Assembly (NCBI GenBank): GCA_947625255.1
Contig: CANQNT010000005.1
Span: 62,001 to 126,000, forward strand
Length of the DNA: 64,000 bases
Direction of reading: 5' to 3'
Origin: an uncultured Acetatifactor sp.
GTDB taxonomy: Bacteria > Bacillota > Clostridia > Lachnospirales > Lachnospiraceae
Shown one piece after another: positions 6,904 to 17,735 of the stretch. The notes beneath the pieces were generated by a model. It saw only the letters and a program-made list of their open reading frames with translations. It made no database searches and was not told where the DNA came from. The first letter of the stretch is position 1; every line of letters begins with the position of its first letter. The position numbers were made by a program, and so were the translations under genes.

Positions 6904-9060
6904 ATGTTAGGTAAGATATTTGTGGAATTATTGAATATGAGCCTAACTGCGGGAATGGTCATCGTGGCGGTATTGCTGCTGCGGTTTCTGCTGAGAAGAG
7001 CGCCCAAGATTTTTTCTTATTGCTTATGGGCAGTGGTGCTGTTTCGTCTGTTATGTCCGGTTTCTTTTCAGACACCGGTTTCCCTGCTGGGGACTTTGGG
7101 GGTGGAGTCCACGCAGGAGGGAGGGGTGGCCTATATTAAGGATGCGGAAGATCAGCTGGTGACGGATGGGAGTCGAATGTTCGATGGACTTTTGTCAGAG
7201 ACTGTAAAAGAGACCGTGAAGAAGACGGGAGGAACAGCGGATTGGAATTCGGAGAATTCCGCGGAATTGTCAGAGCCATCAAAGGAAGCCTGGCATGAGG
7301 GCGGTGCCTTGCGGAAATTTCTTTGGCCGGAGGGTTTTTCCGGGGTGATGTGGATTGGCATGCTCCTATGGCTTGCGGGTATTTGGGGGCTTGTGCTTTA
7401 TGGGGTGGTAAGCGTAGTGCGGCTGCGGATGCATCTGCGATCTGCGGAAGAAGAGGTTTTAGAGGGGAATATTGGAGTATATCATTCGGACAAGGTGGCA
7501 ATGCCTTTCGTGCTGGGACTGCTCCATCCCAGAATTTATCTGCCCAAACATCTGGAAAAGCGGGAGAGATCTTATATTCTGCTCCATGAGAGGATTCATA
7601 TTTGCAGGAGAGATCCCATTTTTCGTATGCTGGCTTATATGGCCTTGTGCCTGCATTGGTTCAATCCTTTGGTGTGGCTGGCCTTTTTTCTCAGTGAGAG
7701 GGATATGGAGATGTCCTGTGACGAGGCCGTAATCCGTAAACTTGGAAATCAGGTGAAAAAGGAATATACCACGTCCTTGCTGTCCCTGGCAACGGGGCGC
7801 AGGGGAGTGAGCAAGGTTTCGCTGGCTTTTGCGGAGGGAGATACAGGCGGCAGAATCCGCAATATACTGCGATATCGGAAACCGGCGGCGTTTCTGATGG
7901 GACTTGGCGTGGCAATCAGTCTTCTGGCGTCATTGTTCCTGTTGGGGAATCCGGCCAGCGCCTCGCAGGAGCTGCCGCAGACCGCTCCCACTTATGTCTG
8001 GGGCGTGCTGACAGATGTAAGCGATTGGAAATACAAAGCGGATGGCGGACAGTATCAGACGTTTCTGTTAAAGGGCGCTTCAGAGCCGTATTTTGTTACC
8101 GTGAATGAAAATACGACGATCGAACCTTATTTTGAATTTGACATGAGTCAGGGGCTGAAAGACGGTGATTTGGTGCGCTTGATTTTCCCGGAGGGAGCAA
8201 TGACAACGAATGGTGAAGAGTATCCCAGGCAATTTCAGACGGATCCCGAGACGATTGAAGTGTTGGGGCGGGGGTTCGAATTGGAGTATTTGGGAGAGGA
8301 TGACGGAGTGAAAGTCAGTATGCCTCTGGGGCGAGTCCCGGATGCGGTGGAAGGAGCGCAGCTGGAAATCCTGTTTGGTGACGGGATGACCGATGATTCA
8401 ATGGGGGATCAATCGGAGATTCAGGCATCTCTGGAAAGCATTCCCGTGGTGGAAGTGGATCCGCGCCACCAGAAACTCTATATCATTCTTACAAAACAGC
8501 AGACGGAGATTTATCTGGAGCAGTTTGTCTTTGCGACAGTCCGGGTTCGGACGCTGATCGGACCGTCGCAGGATGAGGAAGAGGGATTGGTACAAGCGGA
8601 ACCGTCTTCGGAGGGTAGTGAGCGGGATTCGGAGAAGATATGGGGGCCCGGCGGAGAGCTGTTAGCCTTGGATGTGGAGGCCCTGGAAGAGGAGAAGATT
8701 CCGGACGGAGAATATTTGGTGTATGTTTCTTCTATTGATGTCCGAAAGGAAGTCGTGGACCGGTACAAGGTAGTGAACTTTGCTGAATACGCGGAAAAGA
8801 TCGGGGAGGATCCTCGCGATTTAGAATTTCCCGAATTGGAATTTTCCACTGTCTGCGGCTATTGGGTGGCTTCCGAGGAGGGGAAGGAGTCGCGGTACGC
8901 CGCGAGAGATTTTCAGGATTTTTCCATCTCTGTGAAAAAGGAAATCGAAGAATCGGACTCGGGAGAGTTGCCTCTTCGCCTGACCTTTTATAACGGACAG
9001 ATCGTAGAGGCTTTTTTGGACGACGCGCTTCAGTATAGTGAGATTGATACGGCTCAATAA
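6904..9060 (+). CDS. M56 (BlaR1-like) membrane metallopeptidase with unusual sensor region
   Basis: A 718-residue membrane protein, partner of the BlaI-type repressor. The N-terminal part has hydrophobic helices (about 12-32, 40-58, 140-165) and a zinc-protease site H228-E-R-I-H232, with ERDMEMSCDEAV downstream. A further hydrophobic helix is near 325-350. In BlaR1/MecR1 the extracellular C-terminus is a penicillin-binding domain. Here the ~370-residue C-terminal part is acidic and I see no SxxK/KTG set, so the ligand is probably not a beta-lactam. The likely role is signal-dependent cleavage of the repressor. No beta-lactamase gene is adjacent. Confidence 0.85.
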   Translation: MLGKIFVELLNMSLTAGMVIVAVLLLRFLLRRAPKIFSYCLWAVVLFRLLCPVSFQTPVSLLGTLGVESTQEGGVAYIKDAEDQLVTDGSRMFDGLLSETVKETVKKTGGTADWNSENSAELSEPSKEAWHEGGALRKFLWPEGFSGVMWIGMLLWLAGIWGLVLYGVVSVVRLRMHLRSAEEEVLEGNIGVYHSDKVAMPFVLGLLHPRIYLPKHLEKRERSYILLHERIHICRRDPIFRMLAYMALCLHWFNPLVWLAFFLSERDMEMSCDEAVIRKLGNQVKKEYTTSLLSLATGRRGVSKVSLAFAEGDTGGRIRNILRYRKPAAFLMGLGVAISLLASLFLLGNPASASQELPQTAPTYVWGVLTDVSDWKYKADGGQYQTFLLKGASEPYFVTVNENTTIEPYFEFDMSQGLKDGDLVRLIFPEGAMTTNGEEYPRQFQTDPETIEVLGRGFELEYLGEDDGVKVSMPLGRVPDAVEGAQLEILFGDGMTDDSMGDQSEIQASLESIPVVEVDPRHQKLYIILTKQQTEIYLEQFVFATVRVRTLIGPSQDEEEGLVQAEPSSEGSERDSEKIWGPGGELLALDVEALEEEKIPDGEYLVYVSSIDVRKEVVDRYKVVNFAEYAEKIGEDPRDLEFPELEFSTVCGYWVASEEGKESRYAARDFQDFSISVKKEIEESDSGELPLRLTFYNGQIVEAFLDDALQYSEIDTAQ

Positions 9061-9093
9061 GAAATGAAGAATAGGAAAGAGCAGAAAGAAAAG

Positions 9094-9143
9094 AAAAACC
9101 CTGGCCGCGAAAGAGGAATCTCTTTCTAAGGTCAGGGTTTTTA
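9094..9143. terminator. Bidirectional terminator between the M56 gene and pyrG
   Basis: AAAAACCCTG on the left pairs with CAGGGTTTTT on the right, enclosing a second small stem AAAGAG/CTCTTT. It gives a T-run on either strand, suiting the convergent gene pair. Confidence 0.85.
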
Positions 9144-9146
9144 TGT

Positions 9147-10757
9147 TCACCTGGCATTTTTGTCAGCCAGAGCCGCTGCCACGAAGCCTTTGAACAAGGG
9201 ATGTGGTCTGTTGGGACGACTCTTTAGTTCGGGATGAGCCTGAGTGGCAATGAAAAACGGATGCTCCGTAATTTCACACATTTCCACGATCCGCCCATCG
9301 GGTGAGGTCCCGGAAAGGCGCATCCCATGGCGGGTCAGGGCCGCGCGGTAGTCATTGTTCACTTCGTAGCGGTGTCTGTGGCGTTCATGAATCGTCTGGG
9401 TGCCATAGAGCCGGTATGCCCTGGAGTCCTTGTCCAGTACGCAAGGGTAGGAGCCGAGGCGCAGCGTTCCGCCGATATCCTCTACGCCGTTTTGGTCCGG
9501 CATCAGGGCGATGACCGGATGCGTGGTGGAGGGATTCAGTTCGATGCTATGGGCATCGTTGTAGCCTACCACGTTACGGGCATATTCCACGATGGCAAGC
9601 TGCATACCCAGGCAAAGTCCCAGATAAGGCTTGCGATGCTCGCGGGCATAGGTGATGGCCTTGATCTTGCCTTCGATACCGCGGGAGCCGAAACCGCCCG
9701 GTACCAGAATCCCGTTTACATCTCCTAAAAGCTCGTCCACGTTTTCATCCGTCACGGTTTCGGAATCAATCCATTTAATGTTTACGGTAGCATGGTTGGT
9801 GATGCCGCCATGCTTCAAGGCTTCCACAACGCTGATATAAGCATCGTGCAGGGCTACATATTTTCCGACCAGGGCCACGGTCACTTCATCCGTTGGATGG
9901 CGCAAATCCTCAACCATGGTCTTCCAATCCGCCAGATCCGGCTCCGGGCAATCCAGATGGAGGCACTTACAGGCTACCTGGGCCAGATGCTCCTTTTCCA
10001 TGGCGAGGGGGGCCTCGTAAAGGTATTCCACATCCAGGTTCTGCAGCACATGGTCGCTGGGCACGTTACAGAACAAGGCGATCTTGTCCTTGATGGCCTG
10101 GTCTAAGGGGTGTTCGCTGCGGCAGACGATGATGTCCGGCCAGATGCCCATTCCCTGCAAATCCTTGACGCTGGCCTGGGTGGGCTTGGTCTTTAATTCC
10201 TGGGAAGCGTGGAGGTAAGGAATCAGAGTCACATGAATCAGAATCGCGTTTTCATGTCCGACCTCATGCTGAAACTGACGGATGGATTCCAGGAAAGGCT
10301 GACTTTCGATATCACCTACCGTGCCGCCGACCTCAATGATCGCGATTCTCATCTCAGGGTCCGTGAAGTTGCGGTAAAAACGACTCTTGATCTCATTGGT
10401 GATATGGGGAATGACCTGAACCGTGCCGCCGCCGTAATCGCCGCGCCGTTCTTTCTGCAGCACGGACCAGTAGACCTTGCCCGTCGTCACGTTGGAATTC
10501 TTGTCCAGATTCTCGTCAATAAAACGCTCATAATGTCCCAGATCCAGATCCGTCTCTGTGCCGTCATCGGTTACAAACACTTCGCCGTGCTGAATGGGGT
10601 TCATGGTACCGGGGTCGATGTTGATGTAAGGATCAAATTTCTGCATGGTTACCTTGTAACCTCTTGCTTTCAGCAGCCGGCCCAGAGATGCGGCGGTAAT
10701 GCCCTTTCCCAACCCGGACACGACGCCTCCTGTTACGAATACATACTTAACTGGCAT
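9147..10757 (-). CDS. pyrG: CTP synthase
   Basis: Converts UTP to CTP using glutamine and ATP. The protein has 536 residues from the ATG at 10757, chosen because a GGAGGAGGA site lies just before it; a longer frame adds 12 residues with no better site. The N-terminal synthetase domain shows [14 protein letters not shown] and the [12 protein letters not shown] stretch. The C-terminal class I amidotransferase domain shows GGFGSRG, the nucleophile Cys in [10 protein letters not shown] and the HPELKSRP segment. Transcribed alone on the minus strand. Confidence 0.97.
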   Translation of the reverse strand: MPVKYVFVTGGVVSGLGKGITAASLGRLLKARGYKVTMQKFDPYINIDPGTMNPIQHGEVFVTDDGTETDLDLGHYERFIDENLDKNSNVTTGKVYWSVLQKERRGDYGGGTVQVIPHITNEIKSRFYRNFTDPEMRIAIIEVGGTVGDIESQPFLESIRQFQHEVGHENAILIHVTLIPYLHASQELKTKPTQASVKDLQGMGIWPDIIVCRSEHPLDQAIKDKIALFCNVPSDHVLQNLDVEYLYEAPLAMEKEHLAQVACKCLHLDCPEPDLADWKTMVEDLRHPTDEVTVALVGKYVALHDAYISVVEALKHGGITNHATVNIKWIDSETVTDENVDELLGDVNGILVPGGFGSRGIEGKIKAITYAREHRKPYLGLCLGMQLAIVEYARNVVGYNDAHSIELNPSTTHPVIALMPDQNGVEDIGGTLRLGSYPCVLDKDSRAYRLYGTQTIHERHRHRYEVNNDYRAALTRHGMRLSGTSPDGRIVEMCEITEHPFFIATQAHPELKSRPNRPHPLFKGFVAAALADKNAR

Positions 10758-11010
10758 GGTTCCTCCTCCGTTCTTATAGAGCTTTGTTCCCATGGAACCT
10801 TGTTCCTGCAGAACGTTCTTCTGATGGAAACCTGTTCCCTGGGGACTTTGTTAAAAAAATTCCACGCCCTATTTTACTACGAATCATTGAAAAAATCTAT
10901 ATTAGGGGGAAAAATTTTGGGGATGTTTTATGAAATTTTTTGGGACGTTTTGTGGTGGAGGCTTAAAAGTGATGGAGCCTGTCATAAGATCTTCAGGGAA
11001 TCAGAGCATT
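10758..11010. other. pyrG leader with repeated GGAAC/GTTCC elements
   Basis: Read on the minus strand toward pyrG, the leader carries three GGGAACA or AGGAACA units, two of them followed by GGTTTCC or GGTTCC. These can form small hairpins such as GGAAC-AAG-GTTCC near 10787-10810. No clear terminator or long antiterminator could be drawn. The rest of the stretch (10860-11010) shows no gene I can support. Confidence 0.4.
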
Positions 11011-11293
11011 ATGGATGAATTAAAAACCCAGTTTCCGGCAGCCTATGATTTCATCGAGGCACACGATTTCGCTCAACTTGCGGCACGGCGCTAGGAGCTT
11101 GGAAATGGCTGTTATGTCAATATCGAGTCATGTATCACACAAAGCTTTTCGGAAAAGGATGTGGCTTGGAACGGATCATGTATTGAAGCCGGGTGACATG
11201 GTTGTCCTTTTTCCGGAGGATGCACATATGCCTTGTGTGGCCGCAGAGGGTCCGGCTCAGATGAAAAAGGCGGTTTTTAAGATCCGTGTTTGA
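11011..11293 (+). pseudogene. Decayed YhcH/YjgK/YiaL family gene
   Basis: Fragments of a DUF386/YhcH-type protein lie in two frames. From the ATG at 11011 the frame gives DELKTQFPAAYDFIEAHDF up to a TAG at 11092. The same frame continues ELGNGCYVNIESCITQSFSE, then a frame change leads to LKPGDMVVLFPEDAHMPC and QMKKAVFKIRV, the typical C-terminal metal-binding end. Compared with a normal ~150-residue member, about 50 central residues are missing. In-frame stop, frameshift and deletion together indicate a dead gene. Intact homologues are linked to sialic acid or sugar catabolism. Confidence 0.75.
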
Positions 11294-11392
11294 TGGAAAG
11301 CATGGGAAATTAAGGGTTATGACCTTACCGCGCCAGTATCCTGCAATTCACAAATCTTTAAGAGAAATCACACATTTTTCACGTTTCCACTA

Positions 11393-11421
11393 TTGATTTA
11401 TGTGGTTTTTATCTCTATAAT
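11393..11421 (+). promoter_or_regulatory. Promoter of ftsH
   Basis: TTGATT at 11393-11398 and TATAAT at 11416-11421 with 17-base spacing. The ~90-base leader before ftsH contains CAGAC/GTCTG arms that could pair. Confidence 0.75.
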
Positions 11422-11512
11422 AAAATAGTCTTGGAAGAATCGTTTGCGTGGCAGACGGTTAAACTGTACTACATAGATGCTGTCTGTCGGGCAGTAGAGA
11501 AATGAGGAAAAT

Positions 11513-13717
11513 ATGGATAATCAAATGAACGAGTATGATAGTGGCAATGGCTATAACAATAACAATAACGGCGGCCATAATCGCGGCGGCAATAACAACG
11601 GGAATGGCGGCAATCAGCAGAAATCCCCGAATTGGATGATTTATCTGTTGTCCGCGCTTGCCGTGCTGACCATTGTGATGATTTTCAGCAATTTATTTCT
11701 GAACGCCAATTCTGAGCTGGACGTGGAATATTCCCAATTCCTTGATATGTTGGAAAATGGTGAGATTAAGACCGCGGTGTTGGGCACTGACGGTTATCTG
11801 ACCTTTACGAGGAAGATTGACGATAGTGAGGAGCTTTCTCCCCTGGCCTATCAGTTGGCTTCCCGTGAATTCAGGACTTATGTGATGGAGGATGCGTCTG
11901 CCCTGACGCAGCGTCTGCATGAAAACGGGGTGGAGTCTTTCGAGGCGGACCCGTCCAATGGCTCGGCGATTTTTATGAGTCTGCTTTCCTTTATTCTGCC
12001 GGTGCTGCTGATGTGGGTGTTATTGAGCTTCCTGTTCCGCAAGATGAGCGGGAATGGGGGGCCGTTCAATGTGGGGAAGAGCACGGCCAAGGTGTATGTG
12101 CAAAAGGAAACCGGTATCACGTTTAAGGATGTGGCGGGTGAGGACGAGGCCAAAGAGTCTTTGGTCGAAGTGGTGGATTTCCTGCACAATCCCGGCAGGT
12201 ACGCCGGGATTGGCGCGAGGCTGCCCAAGGGTGCGCTGCTGGTGGGCCCTCCCGGAACGGGTAAAACATTGCTCGCGAAAGCGGTGGCAGGAGAGGCCCA
12301 TGTGCCGTTCTTCTCTTTGACGGGTTCGGATTTTATTGAATTGTATGTCGGCGTAGGTGCCAGCCGTGTGCGTGATTTGTTCAAGGAGGCTACAAAGAAC
12401 GCGCCCTGCATCATTTTTATCGATGAGATTGATGCCATAGGCCGGAGCCGTGATTCCAAGTACGGCGGCGGCAACGAGGAGCGCGAGCAGACTCTGAATC
12501 AGCTTTTGTCCGAGATGGATGGTTTTGACAGTTCCAAGGGGATCCTGATCATTGGCGCGACCAACCGCCCGGAGATTCTGGACAAGGCACTTCTGCGCCC
12601 GGGACGTTTTGACAGAAGAATCATCGTGGATAAACCGGATCTAAAGGGGCGTGTGGAGATTCTTAAGGTTCATGCCAAAAATGTGAAGATGGACGAGACC
12701 GTGGATTTGGATGCCATTGCCCTCGCCACCAGTGGGGCCGTGGGTTCGGATCTGGCCAATATGATAAACGAGGCGGCAATTAACGCGGTAAAAGAAGGCC
12801 GCCAGCTTGTCAATCAGAAAGACTTGTTCAGTGCCGTGGAGCAGGTGCTGGTGGGCAAGGAAAAGAAAGACCGCATTATGAGCAAGGAAGAGCGCAAAAT
12901 CGTTTCCTATCACGAGGTGGGTCATGCGCTGGTGGCGGCCCTTCAGAAGAACTCCGAACCTGTGCAGAAGATCACCATTGTTCCGAGGACCATGGGTGCG
13001 CTGGGATATGTCATGCAGGTGCCTGAAGAAGAGAAATATTTGAATACGGAAGCGGAACTGCGTGATATGCTGGTAGGACTTGTGGCCGGACGGGCGGCGG
13101 AGGAGATTGTGTTCGACACCGTGACGACGGGAGCCGCCAATGATATTGAACGTGCTACCAATATTGCCAAGGCCATGATAACCCAGTACGGCATGAGCAA
13201 AAAGTTTGGTCTGATGGGCCTTGCCACCGTGGAAAGCCAGTATTTGGAAGGAAGAACCGCTTTGAACTGCAGTGATCAGACCGCCGCGGAGATTGATAAA
13301 GAAGTGGTCGATCTGCTTAAGGAAAGTTATGATAAGGCTTTGGCGATGCTGCGCGAGAACCGTGCGCTGATGGATAAGCTCGCGGAATTCCTGATTGAGA
13401 AAGAGACCATTACCGGCAAGGAATTCATGGAGATATTCCGCCGTGAAAAAGGAATCGCGGAGCCTGTACAGAATAGTTCCGTGGGCGCGGATTCTTCTGT
13501 AGGTATGCCGCTTGTCGGGTCCAACTCCGTGGTTGGCGGTTCTTCGGCAGATTTACAGGACGACACACCGCGGTCTGATACGCCGCAGTCCGATTCCAAC
13601 GAATCTCCGGCCCAGGGAGAGGGGGCCCGGAACTCTGATGAGCAGCCTGACTCCCAGTCTCAGCCCGAGCAGCCTCATCAGGTCGTAGGTAGATTTTCCA
13701 ATCGGCCTTTGGAATAA
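11513..13717 (+). CDS. ftsH: ATP-dependent zinc metalloprotease FtsH
   Basis: Membrane-bound AAA+ protease of 734 residues. It has an Asn/Gly-rich N-terminus (about 6-42), a transmembrane helix (43-62), a periplasmic-side segment, and a second helix (about 143-165). The AAA domain has Walker A G245-PPGTGKT, Walker [12 protein letters not shown], and the second region of homology [20 protein letters not shown]. The zinc site is H467-E-V-G-H471. The C-terminal ~110 residues are Ser/Asp/Gln/Pro-rich and look disordered. It degrades misassembled membrane proteins and short-lived regulators. HflK/HflC-like proteins encoded at 33.5-35.5 kb are possible partners. Confidence 0.97.
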   Translation: MDNQMNEYDSGNGYNNNNNGGHNRGGNNNGNGGNQQKSPNWMIYLLSALAVLTIVMIFSNLFLNANSELDVEYSQFLDMLENGEIKTAVLGTDGYLTFTRKIDDSEELSPLAYQLASREFRTYVMEDASALTQRLHENGVESFEADPSNGSAIFMSLLSFILPVLLMWVLLSFLFRKMSGNGGPFNVGKSTAKVYVQKETGITFKDVAGEDEAKESLVEVVDFLHNPGRYAGIGARLPKGALLVGPPGTGKTLLAKAVAGEAHVPFFSLTGSDFIELYVGVGASRVRDLFKEATKNAPCIIFIDEIDAIGRSRDSKYGGGNEEREQTLNQLLSEMDGFDSSKGILIIGATNRPEILDKALLRPGRFDRRIIVDKPDLKGRVEILKVHAKNVKMDETVDLDAIALATSGAVGSDLANMINEAAINAVKEGRQLVNQKDLFSAVEQVLVGKEKKDRIMSKEERKIVSYHEVGHALVAALQKNSEPVQKITIVPRTMGALGYVMQVPEEEKYLNTEAELRDMLVGLVAGRAAEEIVFDTVTTGAANDIERATNIAKAMITQYGMSKKFGLMGLATVESQYLEGRTALNCSDQTAAEIDKEVVDLLKESYDKALAMLRENRALMDKLAEFLIEKETITGKEFMEIFRREKGIAEPVQNSSVGADSSVGMPLVGSNSVVGGSSADLQDDTPRSDTPQSDSNESPAQGEGARNSDEQPDSQSQPEQPHQVVGRFSNRPLE

Positions 13718-13768
13718 GTCTGAGATACATTTTATGACATTCATAAGCCTATGGGGGAGGAGAACACC

Positions 13769-15631
13769 ATGTTTCAGGTGGAAGAGGAACTGAAAAAGCT
13801 GCCTCCCAAGCCCGGGGTCTACATCATGCGTGACGCGGAGGATGTGATCCTCTATGTGGGTAAGGCAATTAATCTTCATAATCGTGTCCGATCCTATTTT
13901 CGCGACAATATCGGCAGAGGGCCCGCCATCGACAAGATGGTGAGCCTTATTGCGCGTTTTGAATATATTGTTACGGATTCAGAGCTGGAGGCCCTGGTTC
14001 TTGAGAATAATCTGATTAAGGAGCATTCTCCCAAGTATAATACGTTATTAAAGGATGACAAAACTTATCCTTACATCAAGGTAACGGTAGGTGAGGAATA
14101 TCCCCGTATCCTTTTTTCCAGACAGATGAAAAAGGATAAATCCAAGTATTTTGGACCCTATACCAGCGCGGCTGCGGTCAAGGATACGATTGAACTGTTA
14201 AATAAGCTGTTTTTGCTGCGAACCTGCAATCGTTCTCTGCCCAGGGATATCGGTTTGGACCGGCCGTGTCTGAATTATCATATCAAGCAGTGTCTTGCCC
14301 CTTGCCAGGGATATCTTAGTAAGGAGCAATATCGCAGCCAGGTGGCCGGCGCCTTGGAATTCCTGAATGGCAACTATGCGCCGATCCTCAAGGATTTGGA
14401 TGACAAAATGCGCCAGGCCGCGGAGCGGTTGGAGTTTGAAGAAGCGGCTAAATATCGTGATCTTTACAACAGTGTCAAGCAGGTTTCCCAGAAGCAGAAG
14501 ATTACGGACAGCGACGGAGAGGACAAGGACGTAATCGCCATGTATCAGGACGAGGCGGAAGCGGTGGTTCAGGTGTTTTTTGTACGTGACGGCAAGCTGA
14601 TCGGCAGGGAGCATTATTACATGACCAATGTTCTGGGGAAAAAGAAACCCCAGATTCTGGGAGACTTTGTGAAGCAGTTTTACGCCGGAACGCCCTTTAT
14701 TCCCCGGGAACTGATGCTGCAATACGGGATTGAGGATGCGGAGCTGATTGAGCGGTGGCTGAGCGAACGGCGGGGCGCAAGAACCTATTTGAAAGTGCCC
14801 AAGATCGGTTACAAGGAAAAGCTGGTGGAATTGGCCGCACAGAATGCGAAGCTGGTATTAAGTCAGGACCGGGAGAGACTGAAGCGTGAAGAAGGACGCA
14901 CCATCGGAGCCGTCAAGGAAATTGCCGATTTGTTGGGCATTGAGCGCGTGGACCGTATGGAGGCCTTTGATATTTCCAATATCAGTGGCTTTGCCAACGT
15001 GGGTTCCATGGTGGTGTATGAGAAGGGCAAGCCCAAACGCAGCGATTATCGGAAATTTAAGATCCGAACGGTATCCGGACCGGATGATTATGCCTGTATG
15101 AAAGAGGTCCTGACGCGGCGTTTCCTGCATGGCATGGAGGAAAGCCGGGAATTGGAGGAAAAGGAGCTGGATCAGGAATATGGGAGCTTTACCCGTTTCC
15201 CGGATCTGTTGCTCATGGACGGAGGGCGCGGTCAGGTGAATATCGCCCTGGCAGTGCTGAAAGAACTGGGCATCGACATTCCCGTGTGCGGAATGGTCAA
15301 GGATGATAACCACCGTACCAGGGGCCTGTACTATCAAAACGTGGAACTGCCCATCGATACGCGTTCCGAGGGGTTCAAGCTCATTACCCGCATTCAGGAT
15401 GAAGCGCACCGTTTTGCCATTGAATATCATCGATCCCTGCGCAGCAAGGCCCAGGTGCAGTCTTCCCTGGATCAGATTCCGGGAGTGGGTCCTGCCCGCC
15501 GCAAGGCCCTGATGCGGACCTTTAAGTCCATCGAGGAGATCCGGGACGCGTCTGTGGAGACCCTGGCGCAAGTCCCTGAAATTCCGCCTCATATAGCCGA
15601 ACAGATTTATCACTTTTTTCATGCGAATTAA
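13769..15631 (+). CDS. uvrC: Excinuclease ABC subunit C
   Basis: Makes the dual incisions in nucleotide excision repair with UvrAB. 620 residues from the ATG at 13769, which has GGGGGAGG 8 bases upstream; the in-frame ATG at 13751 is itself next to that site. The N-terminal GIY-YIG domain shows [10 protein letters not shown] and [17 protein letters not shown]. The UvrB-binding UVR motif is near [12 protein letters not shown]. The C-terminal RNase H-like endonuclease has [10 protein letters not shown] and [10 protein letters not shown], and the tail has helix-hairpin-helix motifs ([14 protein letters not shown]). It heads the run of genes leading into hprK. Confidence 0.97.
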   Translation: MFQVEEELKKLPPKPGVYIMRDAEDVILYVGKAINLHNRVRSYFRDNIGRGPAIDKMVSLIARFEYIVTDSELEALVLENNLIKEHSPKYNTLLKDDKTYPYIKVTVGEEYPRILFSRQMKKDKSKYFGPYTSAAAVKDTIELLNKLFLLRTCNRSLPRDIGLDRPCLNYHIKQCLAPCQGYLSKEQYRSQVAGALEFLNGNYAPILKDLDDKMRQAAERLEFEEAAKYRDLYNSVKQVSQKQKITDSDGEDKDVIAMYQDEAEAVVQVFFVRDGKLIGREHYYMTNVLGKKKPQILGDFVKQFYAGTPFIPRELMLQYGIEDAELIERWLSERRGARTYLKVPKIGYKEKLVELAAQNAKLVLSQDRERLKREEGRTIGAVKEIADLLGIERVDRMEAFDISNISGFANVGSMVVYEKGKPKRSDYRKFKIRTVSGPDDYACMKEVLTRRFLHGMEESRELEEKELDQEYGSFTRFPDLLLMDGGRGQVNIALAVLKELGIDIPVCGMVKDDNHRTRGLYYQNVELPIDTRSEGFKLITRIQDEAHRFAIEYHRSLRSKAQVQSSLDQIPGVGPARRKALMRTFKSIEEIRDASVETLAQVPEIPPHIAEQIYHFFHAN

Positions 15632-15645
15632 ATTGTAACATTCCG

Positions 15646-15674
15646 TTGATCACTCTTTCAACCTATGGTAAAAT
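15646..15674 (+). promoter_or_regulatory. Promoter of the hprK cluster
   Basis: TTGATC at 15646-15651 and TAAAAT at 15669-15674, 17-base spacing. It would make hprK and the following genes partly independent of uvrC. Confidence 0.6.
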
Positions 15675-15759
15675 ATTTTTGAAACCATGGGTTCCTTGAA
15701 TTGGCACAGCAGTTGAAGGGACCATCAGATTCCACTTTTATAAAGGAGCGAAAACAATC

Positions 15760-16713
15760 ATGGCAAGCGTTAGTCTGAAGAGAGTGATTGAGAAGATGAA
15801 TCTGGAAAATTGTACTCCGGATATCGATATCGACAGTATCCGTATCACCCAACCTGACATTAACCGTCCGGCTCTGCAGCTGACGGGATATTTTGAACAT
15901 TTTGCGGCTACGAGACTGCAGATCGTCGGCTTCGTGGAATATACTTATTTAGAGAGTCTGAGTGAAGAACGCAGGCGGCAGGTCTATGAGGATCTTATGT
16001 CTTATAGCATCCCGTGCATTGTTTATTGCAGGGACCTGAAGCCGGATCCGATTTGCCTGGAAGTGGCCAACCAGAAATTGGTGCCGATTCTTTCCACGAA
16101 AAAATCCACGTCAGCTTTCATGGCGGAAATTATCCGTTGGCTGAATGTGCGGCTGGCCCCTTGTATCTCCGTGCATGGGGTTCTGGTGGATGTTTACGGC
16201 GAGGGTGTTTTGATTACGGGAGAGAGTGGGATCGGTAAGTCCGAAGCCGCCTTGGAGCTGATTAAAAGAGGACACCGTCTTGTAACGGACGATGTGGTGG
16301 AGCTGCGCAAGGTGAGTGATGATACCTTGGTGGGCAGTGCGCCGGATATTACGAAGCACTTTATTGAGCTGAGGGGTATCGGAATCGTGGATGTAAAGGC
16401 GTTGTTTGGCGCCTCCTCCGTGCGGGACACGCAGCAGGTGGATTTGGTCATCCGTCTGGAAGAGTGGAATAAAGATAAGGAATATGACAGGCTTGGCCTG
16501 GAGGAAAATTATATCGAATACTTGGGGAACAAGGTGGTCTGCCATAATATTCCCATTCGCCCGGGCCGTAACCTGGCGATTATCTGTGAGTCCGCGGCAG
16601 TCAATCATCGTCAGAAAAAAATGGGCTACAATGCCGCGCAGGAATTGTATGCCCGCGTACAGAATTCCCTGGCGAAGGGACGGGACGATGACGACGTGGG
16701 AATCGGTTTTTAA
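15760..16713 (+). CDS. hprK: HPr kinase/phosphorylase
   Basis: Bifunctional enzyme that phosphorylates and dephosphorylates Ser46 of HPr/Crh, the central sensor of carbon catabolite repression in Firmicutes. 317 residues, normal length. The P-loop G154-ESGIGKS161 is followed by the HPrK signature (AALELIKRGHRLVTDDVVELR). The DIGIV-type region appears as IELRGIGIVDVKALFG. AAAGGAGCG precedes the ATG. An unconventional HPr with Ser46 is encoded at the end of the same cluster. Confidence 0.97.
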   Translation: MASVSLKRVIEKMNLENCTPDIDIDSIRITQPDINRPALQLTGYFEHFAATRLQIVGFVEYTYLESLSEERRRQVYEDLMSYSIPCIVYCRDLKPDPICLEVANQKLVPILSTKKSTSAFMAEIIRWLNVRLAPCISVHGVLVDVYGEGVLITGESGIGKSEAALELIKRGHRLVTDDVVELRKVSDDTLVGSAPDITKHFIELRGIGIVDVKALFGASSVRDTQQVDLVIRLEEWNKDKEYDRLGLEENYIEYLGNKVVCHNIPIRPGRNLAIICESAAVNHRQKKMGYNAAQELYARVQNSLAKGRDDDDVGIGF

Positions 16714-16733
16714 GAAAAATCAGGGAGGATATC

Positions 16734-17687
16734 ATGGGGAACTATGCGTTTGGGGTGGATATAGGCGGCACGATGATCAGGCTGGGCTTGTTTGAAGAGG
16801 ACGGCAGCCTGTTGGATAAATGGGAGATTCCTACGGAGCTTTCTTATGAGGGCTCGCGGATTTTGCCGGATATTGCGGGGAGCATCCGGGAAGAAATGAA
16901 AGAGAGAGCCATTCGCCAGGAGGAAGTGGTGGGTGTCGGCGTGGGAGCGCCGGGACCGATTGACGCGGATGGAACGGTTTTTTGTGCCGTCAATCTGGGA
17001 TGGGATGTGTTTAACATACCGGAGGTCTTGGGAAGTTACCTGAATTTGCCGGTCAAGGCAGCCAATGACGCCAATGTTGCCGCGTTTGGCGAGATGTGGC
17101 GCGGCGGCGGAAGAGGATATTCGGACGTGGTGGCCGTAACACTGAGCACCGGTGTGGGAGGAGGCATTCTCACAGGCGGACGGATTCTCACGGGCGCTGC
17201 GGGAGCGGGCGGAGAATTTGGCCATATGCGCATCCGGGATGGCGAGACAGAGAGTTGTGGCTGTGGCCGTACCGGCTGCCTGGAACAATATACCTCCGTT
17301 GGGGGAATTTTGCGGCTGGCCCGCAAGCGCCTGCAAAAGGATGCCGTTCCCAGTCTGCTGCGTCATAAGGATTTTCAGGCAATCGATGTTTTTAAGGCGG
17401 CGGAAGCCCAGGATGCGGTGGCAATCGAAGTGGCGCGGCAGTTCGGGGAGTATCTGGGCAAGGGTCTGGCTGCCGTGGCCTCGGTTGTGAATCCGGAGCT
17501 GATCATCATCGGCGGGGAAGTGTCCAGGGCCGGCGAGGTGTTGCTTGAGTATATTTGTCCTGCTTTTGAAAAATATGTGTTCTCGGCTTGCCGAAACGTA
17601 CATTTCGTTATGGCGACTTTGGGCAGTGACGCGGGTATTTATGGCGCGGCAGGACTTTTTTTGAATCAGGAAGAAAGGAACCATTGA
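16734..17687 (+). CDS. glcK: ROK family glucokinase
   Basis: Phosphorylates glucose with ATP in the cytoplasm. 317 residues. It has the N-terminal phosphate-binding DIGGTMIRLGLF, the VGVGAPGPID turn, NDANVAAFGEMWRGGG with the catalytic Asp, STGVGGGI, and the zinc-binding ROK signature CGCGRTGCLEQYTS. It sits 20 bases after hprK and before murB, so its expression is tied to catabolite control and wall synthesis genes. Another hexose specificity is possible, but context and motifs favour glucose. Confidence 0.9.
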   Translation: MGNYAFGVDIGGTMIRLGLFEEDGSLLDKWEIPTELSYEGSRILPDIAGSIREEMKERAIRQEEVVGVGVGAPGPIDADGTVFCAVNLGWDVFNIPEVLGSYLNLPVKAANDANVAAFGEMWRGGGRGYSDVVAVTLSTGVGGGILTGGRILTGAAGAGGEFGHMRIRDGETESCGCGRTGCLEQYTSVGGILRLARKRLQKDAVPSLLRHKDFQAIDVFKAAEAQDAVAIEVARQFGEYLGKGLAAVASVVNPELIIIGGEVSRAGEVLLEYICPAFEKYVFSACRNVHFVMATLGSDAGIYGAAGLFLNQEERNH

Positions 17688-17735
17688 GCCGGAAGTCGGT
17701 TGAGAGAATCTGACTGTCCGGCATGGAGGTCGGAA

